Source: Paralichthys olivaceus (taxonomy: Eukaryota > Chordata > Actinopteri > Pleuronectiformes > Paralichthyidae). From it: DNA of 64,000 nucleotides. The stretch covers positions 22,965,458-23,029,457 of the forward strand of contig NC_091096.1 of assembly GCF_024713975.1 (NCBI RefSeq), read 5' to 3'. Under the pieces are notes generated by a model, which ran no database searches, was not told where the DNA came from, and saw only the letters and a list, made by a program, of their open reading frames with translations. Below, in pieces: positions 1 to 24,120 of this stretch. The position numbers and the translations under genes were made by a program. Position 1 is the first letter of the stretch. Every line of letters begins with the position of its first letter.

Positions 1-541
1 AATTTGATCTTTTTTTAATTTTTCTCTGTCCCATCACCAGCTCTTCCTCGGGTGTGTTTCTCAGTGTGCAGGCATTGTTTTCCGATGATTAAGGGCTTTA
101 TATTATATTTTTCCAACGTTAAGATGTGAGATGGAGGTAGACCCTGCCTTCCTGATCTCCTGCAGGCCTAAAATGAGACTAGTTTTGCTCTGAGCTCATC
201 AGTCTGGATTTGATCTGGACCAATTGTAGTCCTGGTTGATTCAAACATACCTAAGGCTGACTTAGGAGCTGACTCCACCCCAGCCAAGTTTAAATGTATA
301 TTTAAGCATCAAAATAAAGATGCAGTTGATTATGAAACAAAGCATTAACACCAACTAACCCCACACTCTTTTTCTTAAAGAAACTTGCATTAATAAAGTA
401 GAGTGACATTCCTCCAACGAGGCCCAACACTCCCCTTAAATTCAACCGAGCTGCACCAGTTGCCCACACTTGCATCTGTTTCCTCTGTATGCCTGATTTT
501 TTTTTGTTTTCTAAGAAATCAATGAAAATGTCAAAAAAATG

Positions 542-891
542 TTAAAGATCCAGTGAGTAGCATCTAGTGGTAAAGTTGTATATTGGAACCAGATGATTAC
601 ACTTAGTCACACCCGCTATTTTCGATCATGTTGAAGAAACAATAGTGGCCTTCAGTAACATAAAAATGGAAAAGCCATCTTTAATGTCATTGTTTGGTTT
701 GTCTGTTCTGGGCCACTGTAAAAACATGGATGTCTAATGGGAGGACCCGCTCCGCACAAAGATATATACAGGTTGTTAAACGGTAACGAGTACACACTGA
801 TTCTTAGTCAGGTGATTGCAAACTAATGACAAGATAAATATGCATATTATACGTAGTTCCTTCCTCTAAATCCTGCACACTGGCCCTTTAA
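542..891. mobile_element. short TTAA-ended element with terminal inverted repeats
   Basis: Starts TTAAAGATCCAGTGAGTAG and ends CACACTGGCCCTTTAA; the ends are imperfect reverse complements over about 16 bp and both ends carry TTAA. It resembles, from memory, a very common non-autonomous DNA element of percomorph fishes (CACACTGGACCTTTAA end). The TTAA termini suggest a piggyBac-type target site. About 350 bp, no coding capacity. Confidence 0.55.
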
Positions 892-1734
892 AGAAATGGA
901 AAAGAAATTCCTTGTTTCACCCCCTGATCCAGATCCACTTCACAATGTTGTGTGATCTTACCTGACCCATCCTTCCACAGAGTTCCATGCTAATCTGTCT
1001 GGTTTTGTGGAATCTTGCTTAAAATCCAACCAATAAACAGTGGGGTTAAAAAAAAACTGCTTATAAAAATGTTCAAGCATAAGCTTGAGTCCTTAATGTT
1101 GAGTATTTACATGTTATGTACTTATGTCGCTTGAGTACTTTTATGTTGAGTACTTATAAATCTACTCTCGTGTCTACACCAGGGATCAGAGAGAATCCAC
1201 ATTTCGATCCTGCCCATGTCCTGTACATATGGTACATATTGTCAGTAAAGTTGAGTTTGACACAACAGCATCTTCTAAAGCTTGATCCGGTCATGTGATC
1301 AGATGCTGGTCACTAGACACACATGGTTTATGATGTGGACCGTGTTTGTGGACATACAGTAAGTGGACTGGGAGTCTGTTAAACACAGAGCAGCAGGCAG
1401 AGGACGGTGAAGGTGTATGGACAACTGATAAATAGACAGATCAATAAATCAGAGACTTGATGGACTCACTACAGGAATGATCGGGGTCAGTGTAGTTAAA
1501 TACATTTTGCTCCAGCAGGTGTTTGAACCAGTGAGAGTGGGACAGCCTGCACCACATCACTTCTCCTTCACATGCAGCTCTGCTACTGGACACGTTTATC
1601 TTACATATAATATACAAATAATACAAATAATAAACCTGCAGAAAGACTGACCGAACTGAGAAGGCACAGCGAACAACTACATCACAACATTCAAACTCAG
1701 AATCTCACGCAGAATCAAACTTCGAATGGCTCAC

Positions 1735-1806
1735 CTTGTTTGTCTGGATGTTCTTGCCCAGCGTAGAAAAGTAGATCTTTAAAAAGGGATGGAAGAAACG
1801 CTCCAG
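1735..1806 (-). CDS. candidate internal coding exon of an unidentified gene
   Basis: 72 bp (24 codons, phase 0 on both sides) with a strong acceptor (catttttcag|CTGGAG) and donor (AACAAG|gtgagc). It reads LERFFHPFLKIYF...LGKNIQTNK. I do not recognise the protein, and no partner exon was found upstream or downstream on this strand. It could be part of a gene beyond the window edge, an alternative 3' exon of specc1l, or chance. Confidence 0.3.
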
Positions 1807-1991
1807 CTGAAAAATGAAAAGTGCAAATAGTTAGCGCTTCCTGAGCGACACGTGAGAGGCTCCCGAGATCAACACGAACAACCCGCCTCCGTTCACATGA
1901 GACTTCCTCCAGCACAGATCATAGATACACGATAATCACTGAGCGATTATCTGCTGATTCACTTCACACACGTTTAGACTGGTTCTTAACC

Positions 1992-1992
1992 T

Positions 1993-2084
<92 letters not shown>
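1992..2084. repeat. compound (CT)n(CA)n microsatellite
   Basis: About 28 bases of CT repeat run directly into about 59 bases of CA repeat. Confidence 0.95.
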
Positions 2085-2086
<2 letters not shown>

Positions 2087-2601
2087 GTCCTCCTTCCTCT
2101 TTCAGAGGACATTACATTAACTTAGATTTCCTGCAGACTTGCTCTAACATTAACCACAGTTCTTGTGCTGTGTGCACAGATGAGTCTGTATTAAAAGAGA
2201 TCACTGAGCCAAGCAGACGATCTGGACATCTTCTTATACTCGAGGCCACATATCCAGTTATTAGCTACTTAGTTACTACATTTTATATATCTATTAACTA
2301 TCCCATGCACCAGTCTAAAGTCTTGTGGTGAAGGGGGCTAATCTATATCTTGAAGATGCCTATTCTTTGGAATCATTCAAAAACTAGTTTAAAAAATACT
2401 CCAATTTAAAATTCAGCTAATTTATGTACCAGGTCTGTCTCTATGCTCTTTAATGGACTCTGTGAACAGTGAATTCAAATAAGCTCTACTTACTAATCTT
2501 TGTGTAAATGCCACACACTTTTCATTGTTTATTAATAAGTGGAATAAAATGTTACCAGGAGAACATGAAACACACACAAACATGGTTGTTTCATATGGTC
2601 T

Positions 2602-2607
2602 TTTATT
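2602..2607 (-). promoter_or_regulatory. specc1l: poly(A) signal AATAAA, candidate 3' end of specc1l
   Basis: Minus strand reads GTAATAAAAGACC, followed after about 20 nt by a GU-rich stretch (TTTGTGTGTGTTTC, about 2569-2582). Hexamer plus downstream GU element is the standard arrangement; cleavage would fall near 2585. Confidence 0.5.
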
Positions 2608-2715
2608 ACTATTGCCAAAAAAAATAAAGCAACATAAAACCAGATGACCTTTTATTAAACAACTGATTATCATCATAGTGTGCACTTAATACTGTAGCTT
2701 AGTCCCTTTTATACA

Positions 2716-2757
2716 CACACACACACACACTCACACAGACACACACAGACACACACA
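2716..2757. repeat. imperfect CA microsatellite
   Basis: CA repeats interrupted by TCACACAGACACA units, just beyond the inferred specc1l poly(A) site, within the putative 3' UTR. Confidence 0.85.
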
Positions 2758-4346
2758 CTTATTCGTTCAGCTTTAACTTTGCCATGGGAACTTTTGAGAA
2801 CTGCAGGAGGCGTGATCAGGATTTTCTCTTAAGGGAAAAAACAAAACAAGGCAACATGGAAACAAAAAGAAACTTAAGCGGTTCAGTGGAATTCTCAGAG
2901 CATTTTCAAGTAAACATAGAAAAATAAATGTAGCTGTAGATGAAGTGGACCCAATAAAGTCATAACAGAAAGGTTCACATTTGCTTCAGTAAAGCTTTAC
3001 ACTAAGGGCATCATCTCAGGTCCCAGACGATGTAACATGTCCCTCACGGTTGCATGGTGTGGAGGTGGAATGTGCCTCCAAGCCTTCGCCAGCCGCCCGG
3101 TCCGTCCTCGGCGGGCTGAGGCTCAATGTTCATCAATCACTCCACATCAGCACGCAATGGACCTCGTAAAAGTCCCCGGGATCACTAAAGCGCGATCAAA
3201 ACACATTCCGCTTCCAGGATGGAGAGGCATCAAATCTTTCTGGAGCTCTCAGATGTTCCTATCGGGAGCGATAAAACATTTGGGGCCCAGTGGTGAAATT
3301 GAGCAGAACACAGTATAACAGCTGGCTGATAATCCTCAGCTTCATGGCATCACAAAAACCCATCAACAGTGAGCCAATGCTTTCAAATGTCATTAAATAA
3401 CTCACTCACACACTTAAACTTAAAAAGAAAGTGTCACTGCTGCAGGCTTGTGTGCTGTCTCGAAATCACTGATTGATGCGTCTGTACACACTGTGGTGTT
3501 GTGGCTACAATGTGGTTTCTGTTGAAGTTGGTATTGTTGCCAGCAAACTGCTCCAAAACAGAGTGTAGTCCCCTTCACCAGGCACATGACGGAAGTTAAA
3601 CCAACTTTAAAGTATAGTGTGAAACCCAACTATAGTTCCTTAAGAGGCACAAACAAGAGGAAGCTTGTTTCAGAAAACACTTCCTCAATGTCACACATGC
3701 CTGGTGAGGTTAGACGACCACGGGCGGAAACGTCACCGACGTTTACTTGCAGGAACTTTGACTAAACTGTTAAGGCAGGCGTTTCGAGTGGAATACAAAA
3801 AAAGCTCATCTCAGAGCATCTAGTTAGTTTCACGTCTAATGAATTCAGATACACTTCAGACACACAAATAAAGCAGAAACCTCACAACAATGATTGGAAA
3901 CCATGCAAATAAATACAGCTTGTATGAGGCACAGTTAACTGACTGAAATCAGACAAATGAGACGACGCTGTGCTACACTGCTTCTCTGAAGTGATGATCA
4001 CACTAAGAACTTCAAACACGACCTGTCTAACACAGCATCCCCACACCAAGTCAGACAGTGGCACAATGGATTCTTCAATCGCTTGTGCATGTTTTATCAT
4101 TGATGTGCAAAAGAATTTTAGATTCCTCTTGCCGTGAGTTAGACGAGAAGATGGATACCGCTCATGCTTGTATGTCAAATATGATACAGCCGCTCTGCTA
4201 AGACTGGAAACAGCTGACAAAATCTGCCCATCACCACCTTTAAAGCTAAAAACAAAATGAGCACATAACCACCTGTGAAACTACAACTTATCATTTCTAC
4301 AGAGGTTAGAGGTGTTAGCAGGCGGCCAAGGCTAGCTGTTTCCCCC

Positions 4347-4528
4347 TAAGGGTCGGGGCACACATACACAAAAGCGAAGCGAATGTCGCAGATCAACCTT
4401 TAGCGAAGGTGACTCCACACAACGCCACGCTGCGATTCACTGGAAGCCCGTTTTATTCGCCTCCTCGCTCGCACATATAGGAGGTGAACGGAAGGCGAAG
4501 GTTCACACAAATGTGTGACCGGGCCCTG
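4347..4528. mobile_element. hAT-like MITE in the specc1l 3' UTR
   Basis: Left end TAAGGGTCGGGGCACACAT and right end ATGTGTGACCGGGCCCTG are imperfect inverted repeats; the intact end begins CAGGG, typical of hAT elements. The interior has GCGAAGCGAAT/TTCGCCTCC-type repeats known from fish MITEs. 182 bp, no coding capacity, no clear 8-bp target duplication. Confidence 0.5.
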
Positions 4529-6021
4529 ATTCCTGTCTTCATGCTAAGCTCACCAGTTGCCTTCTCTCACTTCATATGTCATATACAGGCATCAATCTTC
4601 TCATCCATCTCTATGTAAGAAGGGTAGCATATGTATTTCCCAAATAACTGAACTGTATCTGTAATGAGACGCTGCATTGACCTACAAACACGAGTCCTTC
4701 ACCTGAATATCTGTCAGCTGGTTTCTAACAAACTGCAGCACATTCTCCTCACATTAAGTCCCTGGGTATGAGACTATTTTCTTGAATGAATGCCTCAGGC
4801 TGATAAAAAGTTAGGGCTCTCTAGTCTAAGCAGAACTAATCTAGTCAATCAAATCACACTTTATGAGAGAAAACTATCGTCTACTCACTCATCCTTTGGT
4901 TATGACGAAATGATGCTGTGTGCTGTATGTGCCTAAAGAAAGTCTAAGTGCAAGATGGCAAAATGCGGGCCTATAAAATGCAAACACTCACATTATAAAG
5001 TTGTAAGATTAGTGTTCAAAATTCCACACATATCATATGTCTCTTAGTCCACCTTCATGAATTATTATCAGAGTATGTTATGGCTGCTCAACATAAGTGT
5101 AGTAATGTTGTACAACGTAGCATATTTCTGTGCTCGAAAAGTCACTATGATCAGATGGTGAAGCTTCATGCAGCATCGGTCTGTCCTGACGACCAGAAAG
5201 CCAGAGATCAACCATCGGAAGGCTCTGAAATATATTTGGCAACAACTCCTCTGGCTTTTGGCTTCACAGACTGTAGTGAAAAGACACTTCCACGCTGCCT
5301 CTGCGGAGGTTTGGCTCACAGACAGAGCTCATCAAAACTCACACAGGCACTTTATCCACTGAACGAGAGGCATCTGTATCGCACTGTAACATCTGGTGCA
5401 AAAAGAATACTGCGTCCGTCCTAACTGCAGGAATTCACAGGGTCGTGGGGGAATTCCAACACTGCAAACTTTTTTTTAATCAAACAAAAGGAAAAAACCG
5501 CTGACTATTTATGAAATATCTCCTCTTGCAAAGAGAATAATTTAGGTCTGAGTTGCTGGAATCTCCCTTTAACAGACATGAAAATGGGTTAAGAGTGGAG
5601 GAACATTTGAGCAGAGGAGCCAGGTAGAAGGCACTGAGACTTGGTTTCCTTTCCATGCTGCTGCTTCAGATGTGAACTGAAGGCAAAGATCATCTAAAGG
5701 ATTTGAATGCTGGTCAGGTCACACTTGGCTCCACGTCGACACACCAGTCCATTCTAATGACGTACTACTAACAGTGGACATACAGACGAGCCCTAGTGGA
5801 AGGATGGAGTAGCTGTTGCATCCAGTGAGGTTCTGGTCTGCCTTTATTGTTGCTAAATACTGAGGTGATGCATGCAGCGTGACTGGGTGTCACTTCGGTG
5901 TGTGGGGAGGCGGTCGGTGAGGTATAACAGTTGATTGTGGCGTTGAAAGGTTGCTGAGAGCTCAGGAAGGCTGGCGTGGCACCGACTGCACTGCAGGAGC
6001 AGGGTGGACGAGGCGGTGAAG

Positions 6022-17150
<11,129 letters not shown>

Positions 17151-17198
17151 ACTGAGTTCTCTGATGTCGATACATTTACAGTACAATCTGTGCACAAA

Positions 17199-17225
17199 GG
17201 GGGGGGGGGGGGGGGGGGGGGGGGG
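17199..17225 (+). repeat. 27-base poly(G) run (poly(C) on the specc1l sense strand)
   Basis: Uninterrupted G from 17199 to 17225. On the minus strand it is C27 followed by tttgtgcacag, so it sits exactly where the polypyrimidine tract of the first specc1l coding exon must be. Length calls in such runs are unreliable. Confidence 0.9.
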
Positions 17226-19435
17226 TATATGTCAGCTTGCAGAGTGATAGCTCCAGTATTCCCTGGAAGGAATTCTTTCCACTGAGGCTGTCCCTAAAAC
17301 ACTAGAGAGCAGAGTCTGCCTCACTCTCAAAAGCATGGGACAGAATTGCTGAAATATCTACATGTCTCTGATTTCACATGTTTTTAAGACAGTTGGTCCT
17401 GGGTATTAGATAATTCCACCTTAGCTCCTCTACACTGATTAATGTTAATGTAAATATTATACTTTAAAATGTTGTTTATTCATATTTGTACCATGATTCT
17501 AGGATACCTGTCTGCTCCTTGTGATTTCAATCACTTTGTCTTCACTGCTGTTACATTTGTAAGGCAGCTGTGAGACCACCCGAGATACAGGAATGCAAGA
17601 TAAACAGTGAACTCGGCTTCCACAGGCCGACCAATGTCTCCACTAGATGGCTCTCGTGTGTTTTTGACAGTTCAGTCAGTGGAGCCTCACAGCTCCGGGC
17701 TAGAACAGTGATGACACATGTTCACACTGATTATTTTAATGTAGGTGGTTGTAGTCATTTGTGTATATTGTGGGGACAACGTGGTCTTACAGATTATACT
17801 TTAGCACATATAAAGCTGGGCAACATTCTTTTTTTTACTAGCTTTGTACACAGTGAACAGCAGAGCCAAAAAAGGAAAAGTTGATTCCCTTACACATCAA
17901 AAGTGAAAGCTTGAACATTTACAACTCAACATCAGATTTTGTGAGGCAAAAAAATGTGAGTCTGTTCCCAGCCAATCCGCTCCGATGCACTACATTTCAT
18001 TTTTCACTGCCAAATAATTATTTAGTGCTGTGTTTGTACAAGATGTATTCATACCAGGTCACAATTACCATTACTCTGTATAAACAATCTGATGACTGTG
18101 CAAAGATTCCTAGTAGAAATTTGATCAGGGTACAATCTTGACTTCTTTAACGGTGTATTGAATTAGTAACATGTGATGCAGAAAATTGAAGCACCTACAA
18201 CTATGTTGGAGTTATCTGTGGAAATGTTGGCAATATTCATTTGGCAGTAAACAAGGTGTTGAAACTTTAACCATACAACAAAACCTTGAATAAAACACAG
18301 GAGGCGTGTTTTTCACATGTGTTACGGTCTGCAGAGACCAAGAATCGATGCCATGATAGCAAGAAAATGTGATTTGGGACAAGGCCTGAGACAAAGAGTA
18401 AGTACTTTAGCACAGACTTGGATGTCTTGGAGTTGTCGAAAGAGAACAGGAGAGATTTATTAAATGCAGGAAACCCAGCTCCGATCTGTCTCAGAGACAG
18501 AGCTCTTGTTTTCCTCAGCAGAAGTTTGTTGTTTGGATATGAAACAAACATAATCAGATATCAGCAGTAAAGTAGAAAGAGGAAGCTGTGATGTTAGTGT
18601 TTTACAGCAGCAGCATAAATGTTTAGACAATTCACTGACCAAAGCTTTTCCTTGAATCTTATCTAAGTGAATCCACAGAAATATGAATCAACAATTAAAA
18701 TCTGATACAGCCAGAGCAGTCTGCACACATGAGTGAACATCAGTCACATAATGTGCTCGTTCTCTCTGCCGATACTTCCAGAGAACTTATAAACAAAACG
18801 TCTACCAAACCACAATGTTATTCAAGACAAACACTTTACTTATTGATTTCATCTGTTCCCTCTGTACAGGTGTCACTCTAAATCTGTAAACCACCACCAC
18901 GTCCTCTTCCATAAGGGACTCCTTAGTCTTTGATTTTTTCTGTGTTGAGAATAAATTTATCTGGCTTGTTATTTCTGTCAGGGCAACCTTTGCCTCCAGT
19001 GACGTAGACGCTGAGAGATTAACTACACATACGTCATCAAAGCAAACCACAAAAAACACAAACAGTCCTAGGCTTTGGGAAAAGTTACTAAGAGTTTGTT
19101 GATTACACTTACAGATAAAAAAGGGGGGGTGAAGAAGTCATGCTTGCAAAATTACAGCTACAAAACATGAGTCATATCAGACCATAGAGAGTTATGTGTA
19201 AGTTTACAAGAGCTGCACAAACAAAAGAAACCAATAGAAGTCAATAGCAAATACTGTGTCAGCTGGTCGTATATTATATTCTCTAAAACAGACCTGTGCG
19301 GTAGGGAAAAGGTCATCAGACAAACTTTGTTCAGAGAGGCGTCTTGTTTTTTTTGTGCATATTTTCTCCAGTCAACATCCTTTGCTAGTTTTAGTTTTTT
19401 TTAATGCATCTTCATCCCCACAAGGCTTGGACTAG

Positions 19436-19735
19436 GGCTGTGCAATAAAACAGTCATCAATAGCAATATAACAGAAGTTCAATATATATCAATTTGATGT
19501 TTATGCAGTGTATAAGCATAGTGAGGAGGTATAACATATGATTGATCTGCCTCAGATTGTTTTATCAAGTGTTTGTCTTTCTCTGCTCATGAAGAAGTTT
19601 GAAATCACTACCTTCATTCAGAAACAAACGTTTTTAAGTCTTTAAACTTAAAAGAAATAATTATATAAGACATTTATCATGATGATAATCGATATCGATT
19701 AATAAAAAATCAAGATGGAATTTTTGGTCATATAA
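19436..19735. repeat. possible old interspersed repeat
   Basis: Starts GGGCTGTGCAATAAAAC and contains GATAATCGATATCGATTAAT, motifs I associate with a fish repeat family. No clean ends; low confidence. Confidence 0.25.
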
Positions 19736-21904
19736 TCTACTCCTAGTTTGGAGGCATTATGTCATGGCCATACTTTAAGAAAATGTTTTCATACATGTGA
19801 AATCATTACATCTTAGCCACAACAAGACATTACATGTCGATGGGCTGTTTATGCCCTGGAGCCATAAATAGTTTCCTGGAAAGCTTTTGTTGTGCTTCTG
19901 CCATGACTTAAGCACTTCTCTGCTTGGTGAGCATTTCACTAACTGGCTGAAACGTTAAGTCAATTAATCAATTAGTTCATGTGATGTATTTAATCATTAA
20001 CTTTGTTTATGATAATTGATTGCCTAAGTATCTTTTTCAAACAAATACTAAAACAAGTCTAGCTTCTCAATCAAGATGATTTGCTGTGGGTTTGTTTTGT
20101 TATATGATAACTAACTGAGTATCTTTAGGTTTTATAGTGTTCGGCCAGACAACCCAAGTAATTTGGTGACATTAGCCTAAGGTTTAGGAAATTATGATAA
20201 GCGTTTTCTATTATTTTTGACAACTTACCCACCAAATAATTAGTCAAAAAAATAACTGACAGATTAAACAACCATGAAAATAATCAGTAGTTGCAGCCCT
20301 GACACAAGAACCTTTTGGTTATAAGTATAAAGATCAAACTGTCTAAAAGAACCATTGTATTAACAAACTAACTTAACTCTGCTCCAGCATAAGAGATGGT
20401 GAAATCAATGGGACTCAGCTTGCTGTGTTATAATCACAACATTGTTCTAGAAATGAAATATTACAGTAATGCTTTAATGGGCTTATTTTTAATACCTTGT
20501 GCTTATGATGTCACGGTTTGAAATGCAATCATCTTACAATCTCATCTGTCTTGACATTGCTAACTATGTACTACTGTAGTATTTGTATCTCTGTATTTAT
20601 CCATTTATCCATAACACAGATGTTTCAATTGTGTAGGGCGTTTTCCCTAAGTACTGACATGTGCTCTCAACAAGCAGCCAGCTTTCTGAATAGCTGAATG
20701 AGTGTCAAAGCAGAGGTCTGAAACAGAGCGCTGCTAGCTAGAGCACAACCCTTTTCATTGGATCTGAATAGACATGGGAGCGCAGGCTGGGGACCAGCCG
20801 AGCAGCAAAATGGGGCAGAGTCAGCTGCCTTTTCTTTCACTCTTCTGCTCTGCACAGCAATGTACACTTTAGCATGTTGGTCTACATGACCTACGACACA
20901 AAGCTTGTTTTAGCGCCAATTGAGTAATTCATATACATATATATTCAGATGTACAGTATATACACTGGCCTTGTCACTCTTGATTTAGTTACAAAAATGT
21001 ATTCTTAAGGACTTGTTCCTCTCACAGTACTGTAGTTAACATCTGCGATGAGTCACACTGGATCAAAACAGTGTTGTTTGTGTCATTCCTGGTGACTCTG
21101 CATTAATGCACTGTTCGTGACATTGTGATGCGTCGTTTTAAAAATAGCTACTATCTTTGATAAACTGCACAAAAAATATAAGGTCCATTGACCGTCAGGT
21201 AAGTGTGACACTGGAAGACATTTCCTTAAATATTAGCCTCTGTGATTTGTTGCCAACTCCATAAATCTGATGAGGAAAATGTATATTTTGCCGTGAAGAT
21301 ACAATTTATAATTTTGTTTAATAATAATAAATAATTATAATCCCTATCTACCAGTAATATGTCATGGAAGTTATAGGCTGTTTCAATAATTATTTACATG
21401 TGAAAACATGACAACACTGTGAAACGCCAATTTAGAAATAAAATAATTTTGTGCTGCAGAATGCAGGCCACTCCACACTAGGTCAGAAGCCACTAAGACT
21501 TGCCCTGATTCAAACTAAATAGAGCTGCACTATTTGATTACAGTGTAAATGAATGCAATGGATTCGGTCCAAGGCTCGCCAAAGGAACAAGTGTGGGTTC
21601 TGTTCGTGCACAGACAGCTGAACAAAAGCATGCCACTGAGACTGAGGCCGAAGAAGCAACTGTCTAGGAAGAGGAGGAGGTGGGGGTGGTAGTGGTCGAG
21701 TAACTCATAAATACCCCTTCCCTATGCATGCTTTAACTGTGGGGAGGCACTTCCTTGCCATAACAACAGCTTCCTGTGGGGGCGTCTCCCATAAAGAAAG
21801 AAAAAAAAAAAAGTAAACCCTACAAGGGTGACTGTGTGTGCAAGGACAAGCAGGCTCCAGTCTTCCTGAGACGGAGCAGACAACGTCAAGCCTTGAATTG
21901 AATT

Positions 21905-22135
21905 GGGCAGAAATGGCTTAGGACAGGTCGTCCAATTACCAGAAGTCCGGGTGTTTGATCCCCGGTTCCTCCAGTCCGCATTAAGGGCAGAATACTGAAC
22001 CCCAAATTGAAAGTATGTGAATGGAGTGTGATAGAAAAAGTTCTGCATATAGTGATTGAATGTGAAAATAGGTAAATTGTACTGTAAAGTGATTTGAGCG
22101 GTCAATATGTCTAAAAAAGCCCAATATACATTTGA
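21905..22135 (+). mobile_element. tRNA-related SINE copy
   Basis: Degenerate tRNA-like head with a B-box-like GTGTTTGATCCCCGG, then ATACTGAACCCCAAATTG and a tail TACTGTAAAGTGATTTGAGCGG...CAATATA. The order matches a percomorph SINE family I recall. Ends are approximate. Confidence 0.5.
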
Positions 22136-22801
22136 CAGTTTATTTCATTTGATTGAGCAGAATTAACCTCACTATTAATCAGACAGCCTGTAATGTAACT
22201 ATCAAACAATATCTTTTTATGATGGAGCTTTCAGTTCAATGACAATCACCAATTTTTATATTTCAATCCTACTGGGAAAGAACACTGACGATATATGACA
22301 TGTTTTTGCCATTTTTGGAGAATGAGCATCCATGGAACTGAAGATTTGTAGAAATGAAGACTTTATTGCATATATATATATATAAGCATATATGAGTATA
22401 TATGAGTGCAATTCAATGGCTAATGTGCAACCACATATTTTGCTCTATATATATATACTCTGTTTATATTACTTCTATCTATTTTCCCCCGTGTTTATAT
22501 TGCATGTTTATCTCTATCTACCTTTAAACGTATGTATAGTGTGATTGTGTAAAGCCTATCATGGAAATACAGTCCCTTCTTCAATGCCACTTAGAAAACA
22601 CAGCAGTGAACTGACCCTAAGTATTTCTCTAGAAGCAGCGATCAGGCCAAGTAGGAAGATCTTCCTGAAGTCACATCTCCTGAACACTGATTTAAAGCAT
22701 GGGCTGTGAAATATTGCTCTTTTCCAGGAAAGGGAGAACATCTGTGGTTACCTCTGGTTTCTAAAAAAGAGATGATGGACTGAGTGTGAGGATGATTTAG
22801 T

Positions 22802-22823
22802 CTCACTCACTCACTCACTCACA

Positions 22824-22862
<39 letters not shown>
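22802..22862. repeat. (CTCA)n(CA)n microsatellite
   Basis: CTCA units pass into CA repeats; located in the putative specc1l 5' intron. Confidence 0.92.
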
Positions 22863-22867
<5 letters not shown>

Positions 22868-23982
22868 GGAGCTGTGCAGTAGTGAAGCGTTTGATCCACA
22901 CACAGGAAACACTGGAGAGCTGCACCATCAGTCCACTGTTGACTCTTCTCAGGGTGGGGGGCACATTTACATTGTTCTTGGCTACACCCACCCTAGCGCC
23001 GCAGCTAACGTTAGCCCCCAACAGTTTCTCATTCAGATACACGACTACACACGGTATCAACCAGAGCTGTAGGCTGAGACAACTAGCCCACTGTGCTGAG
23101 TGAACAGCTGTCAGTGCTTCCATGTTAGAGACCAAACAGAAACTTTAAACCAAGCAGATAACCCAGCTAGCTAGTTAGCTTTAAGGTCAGCAGGGAATTT
23201 CAGTCATTTCACTTCCTGTTTGGACACGCACTTTCAAAGTAAAAGCACTGCACTAGAACGTACTTGTATATTGAAACTGATCAGCAACACCGACAAGACT
23301 TAAACAATTTAACACATTAAAGAAACAAAATATCCGATACAAACCATAAAATACTGTTTTTGATTTGGATTTTTTTTTTATCTAAAAGCTTCATGGAAAC
23401 AACATTGACAGCTTCTCAGGCCAAACCGTCAATCTCAATTAAGACTCACAAAATGTTTTTTGAAATGAACAACATCTGTTCTTTCTAACATGTGCAGTGT
23501 ATTAGTCACGATCACTGCATGGAAGATAATAAATAATAATAATAAAAAATAATGATAAAGCTTTTCCCCAGACCATGAAGAGATTTTAAAAACTCTATGA
23601 GAGCTGAACCTGTCGTTCCATGGGAAACACAGACTACCTTCAGTAAAGACTGTGGTCAAACTGTTGTATGAATCCACAGTAAATGTTCGAGTCTTATTTT
23701 GGAATAAGTGATGGTCCAGGTCCAGATGAATGCAGCTAGCTTGACAGCTGAAGTCAAATCTGGTTTGATGTTAAACCAAAGACTAACGCGCTGTTTTGAA
23801 TCAATGACACCAACAGAACTCGTGTGAGCGCTGACCTGAACCTCGCCGCTGCTCTCTGTGTTGGGTTTCGCTCAGTTAATGGAGCTCAGCTGTGAGTGAG
23901 CAGCGTGAGGAGGCTAATGCTAGCGTTAGGCTAACCGTGTTAGCATAGCCACCGGCATAGAGACAGCGGTGTGTCTTCATAC

Positions 23983-24120
23983 CTGACCTTCTGTTAGTTT
24001 TTCATCCGAGAGAGGTCAGCGAAAGTCCCCTTAACTTCCATCTGCGGGTCGCTAACACTTCACCGAGCCCGCAACTCAAGACGGCAGCGGGCAGCATCGG
24101 TCTCCAATGTCAGCTCCTTT
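23983..24120 (-). other. specc1l: candidate non-coding first exon and promoter of specc1l
   Basis: A CpG-richer patch (about 23830-24180) stands out from AT-rich surroundings. On the minus strand it ends in a good 5' splice site, GGTCAG|gtatga at 23983/23982, in phase with nothing because it would be untranslated. It would splice over about 6.8 kb to the acceptor at 17188. SPECC1L in mammals also has untranslated upstream exons. The 5' limit of about 24120 is a guess. Confidence 0.4.

Larger units (their letters stand above)
2585..6021 (-). other. specc1l: probable specc1l 3' UTR
   Basis: No gene-like reading frame or splice pattern is seen on either strand between the specc1l stop and a well-formed poly(A) signal near 2602. 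A UTR of about 3.4 kb is in keeping with the long 3' UTR of mammalian SPECC1L. It contains a MITE-like element (4347-4528) and a GC-richer patch near 3040-3220. The end is inferred; earlier poly(A) sites may be used. Confidence 0.5.
17188..23982 (-). other. putative specc1l 5' intron
   Basis: AT-rich stretch with no supported coding exon on either strand. It holds the poly(G) run at its 3' end, a possible old repeat (about 19436-19735), a SINE copy (about 21905-22135) and a CA microsatellite (22802-22862). The open frame at 18802-19059 on the minus strand is not recognised. Whether the stretch is an intron depends on the inferred first exon near 24 kb. Confidence 0.4.

Noticed and set aside
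3037..3318. 93-codon plus-strand frame in a GC-rich patch
   Set aside because: Lies inside the putative specc1l 3' UTR on the opposite strand; no recognised homology.
18802..19059. 85-codon minus-strand frame in the specc1l 5' intron
   Set aside because: It looks somewhat protein-like, but no splice sites fit and I recognise no homology; kept as unexplained.
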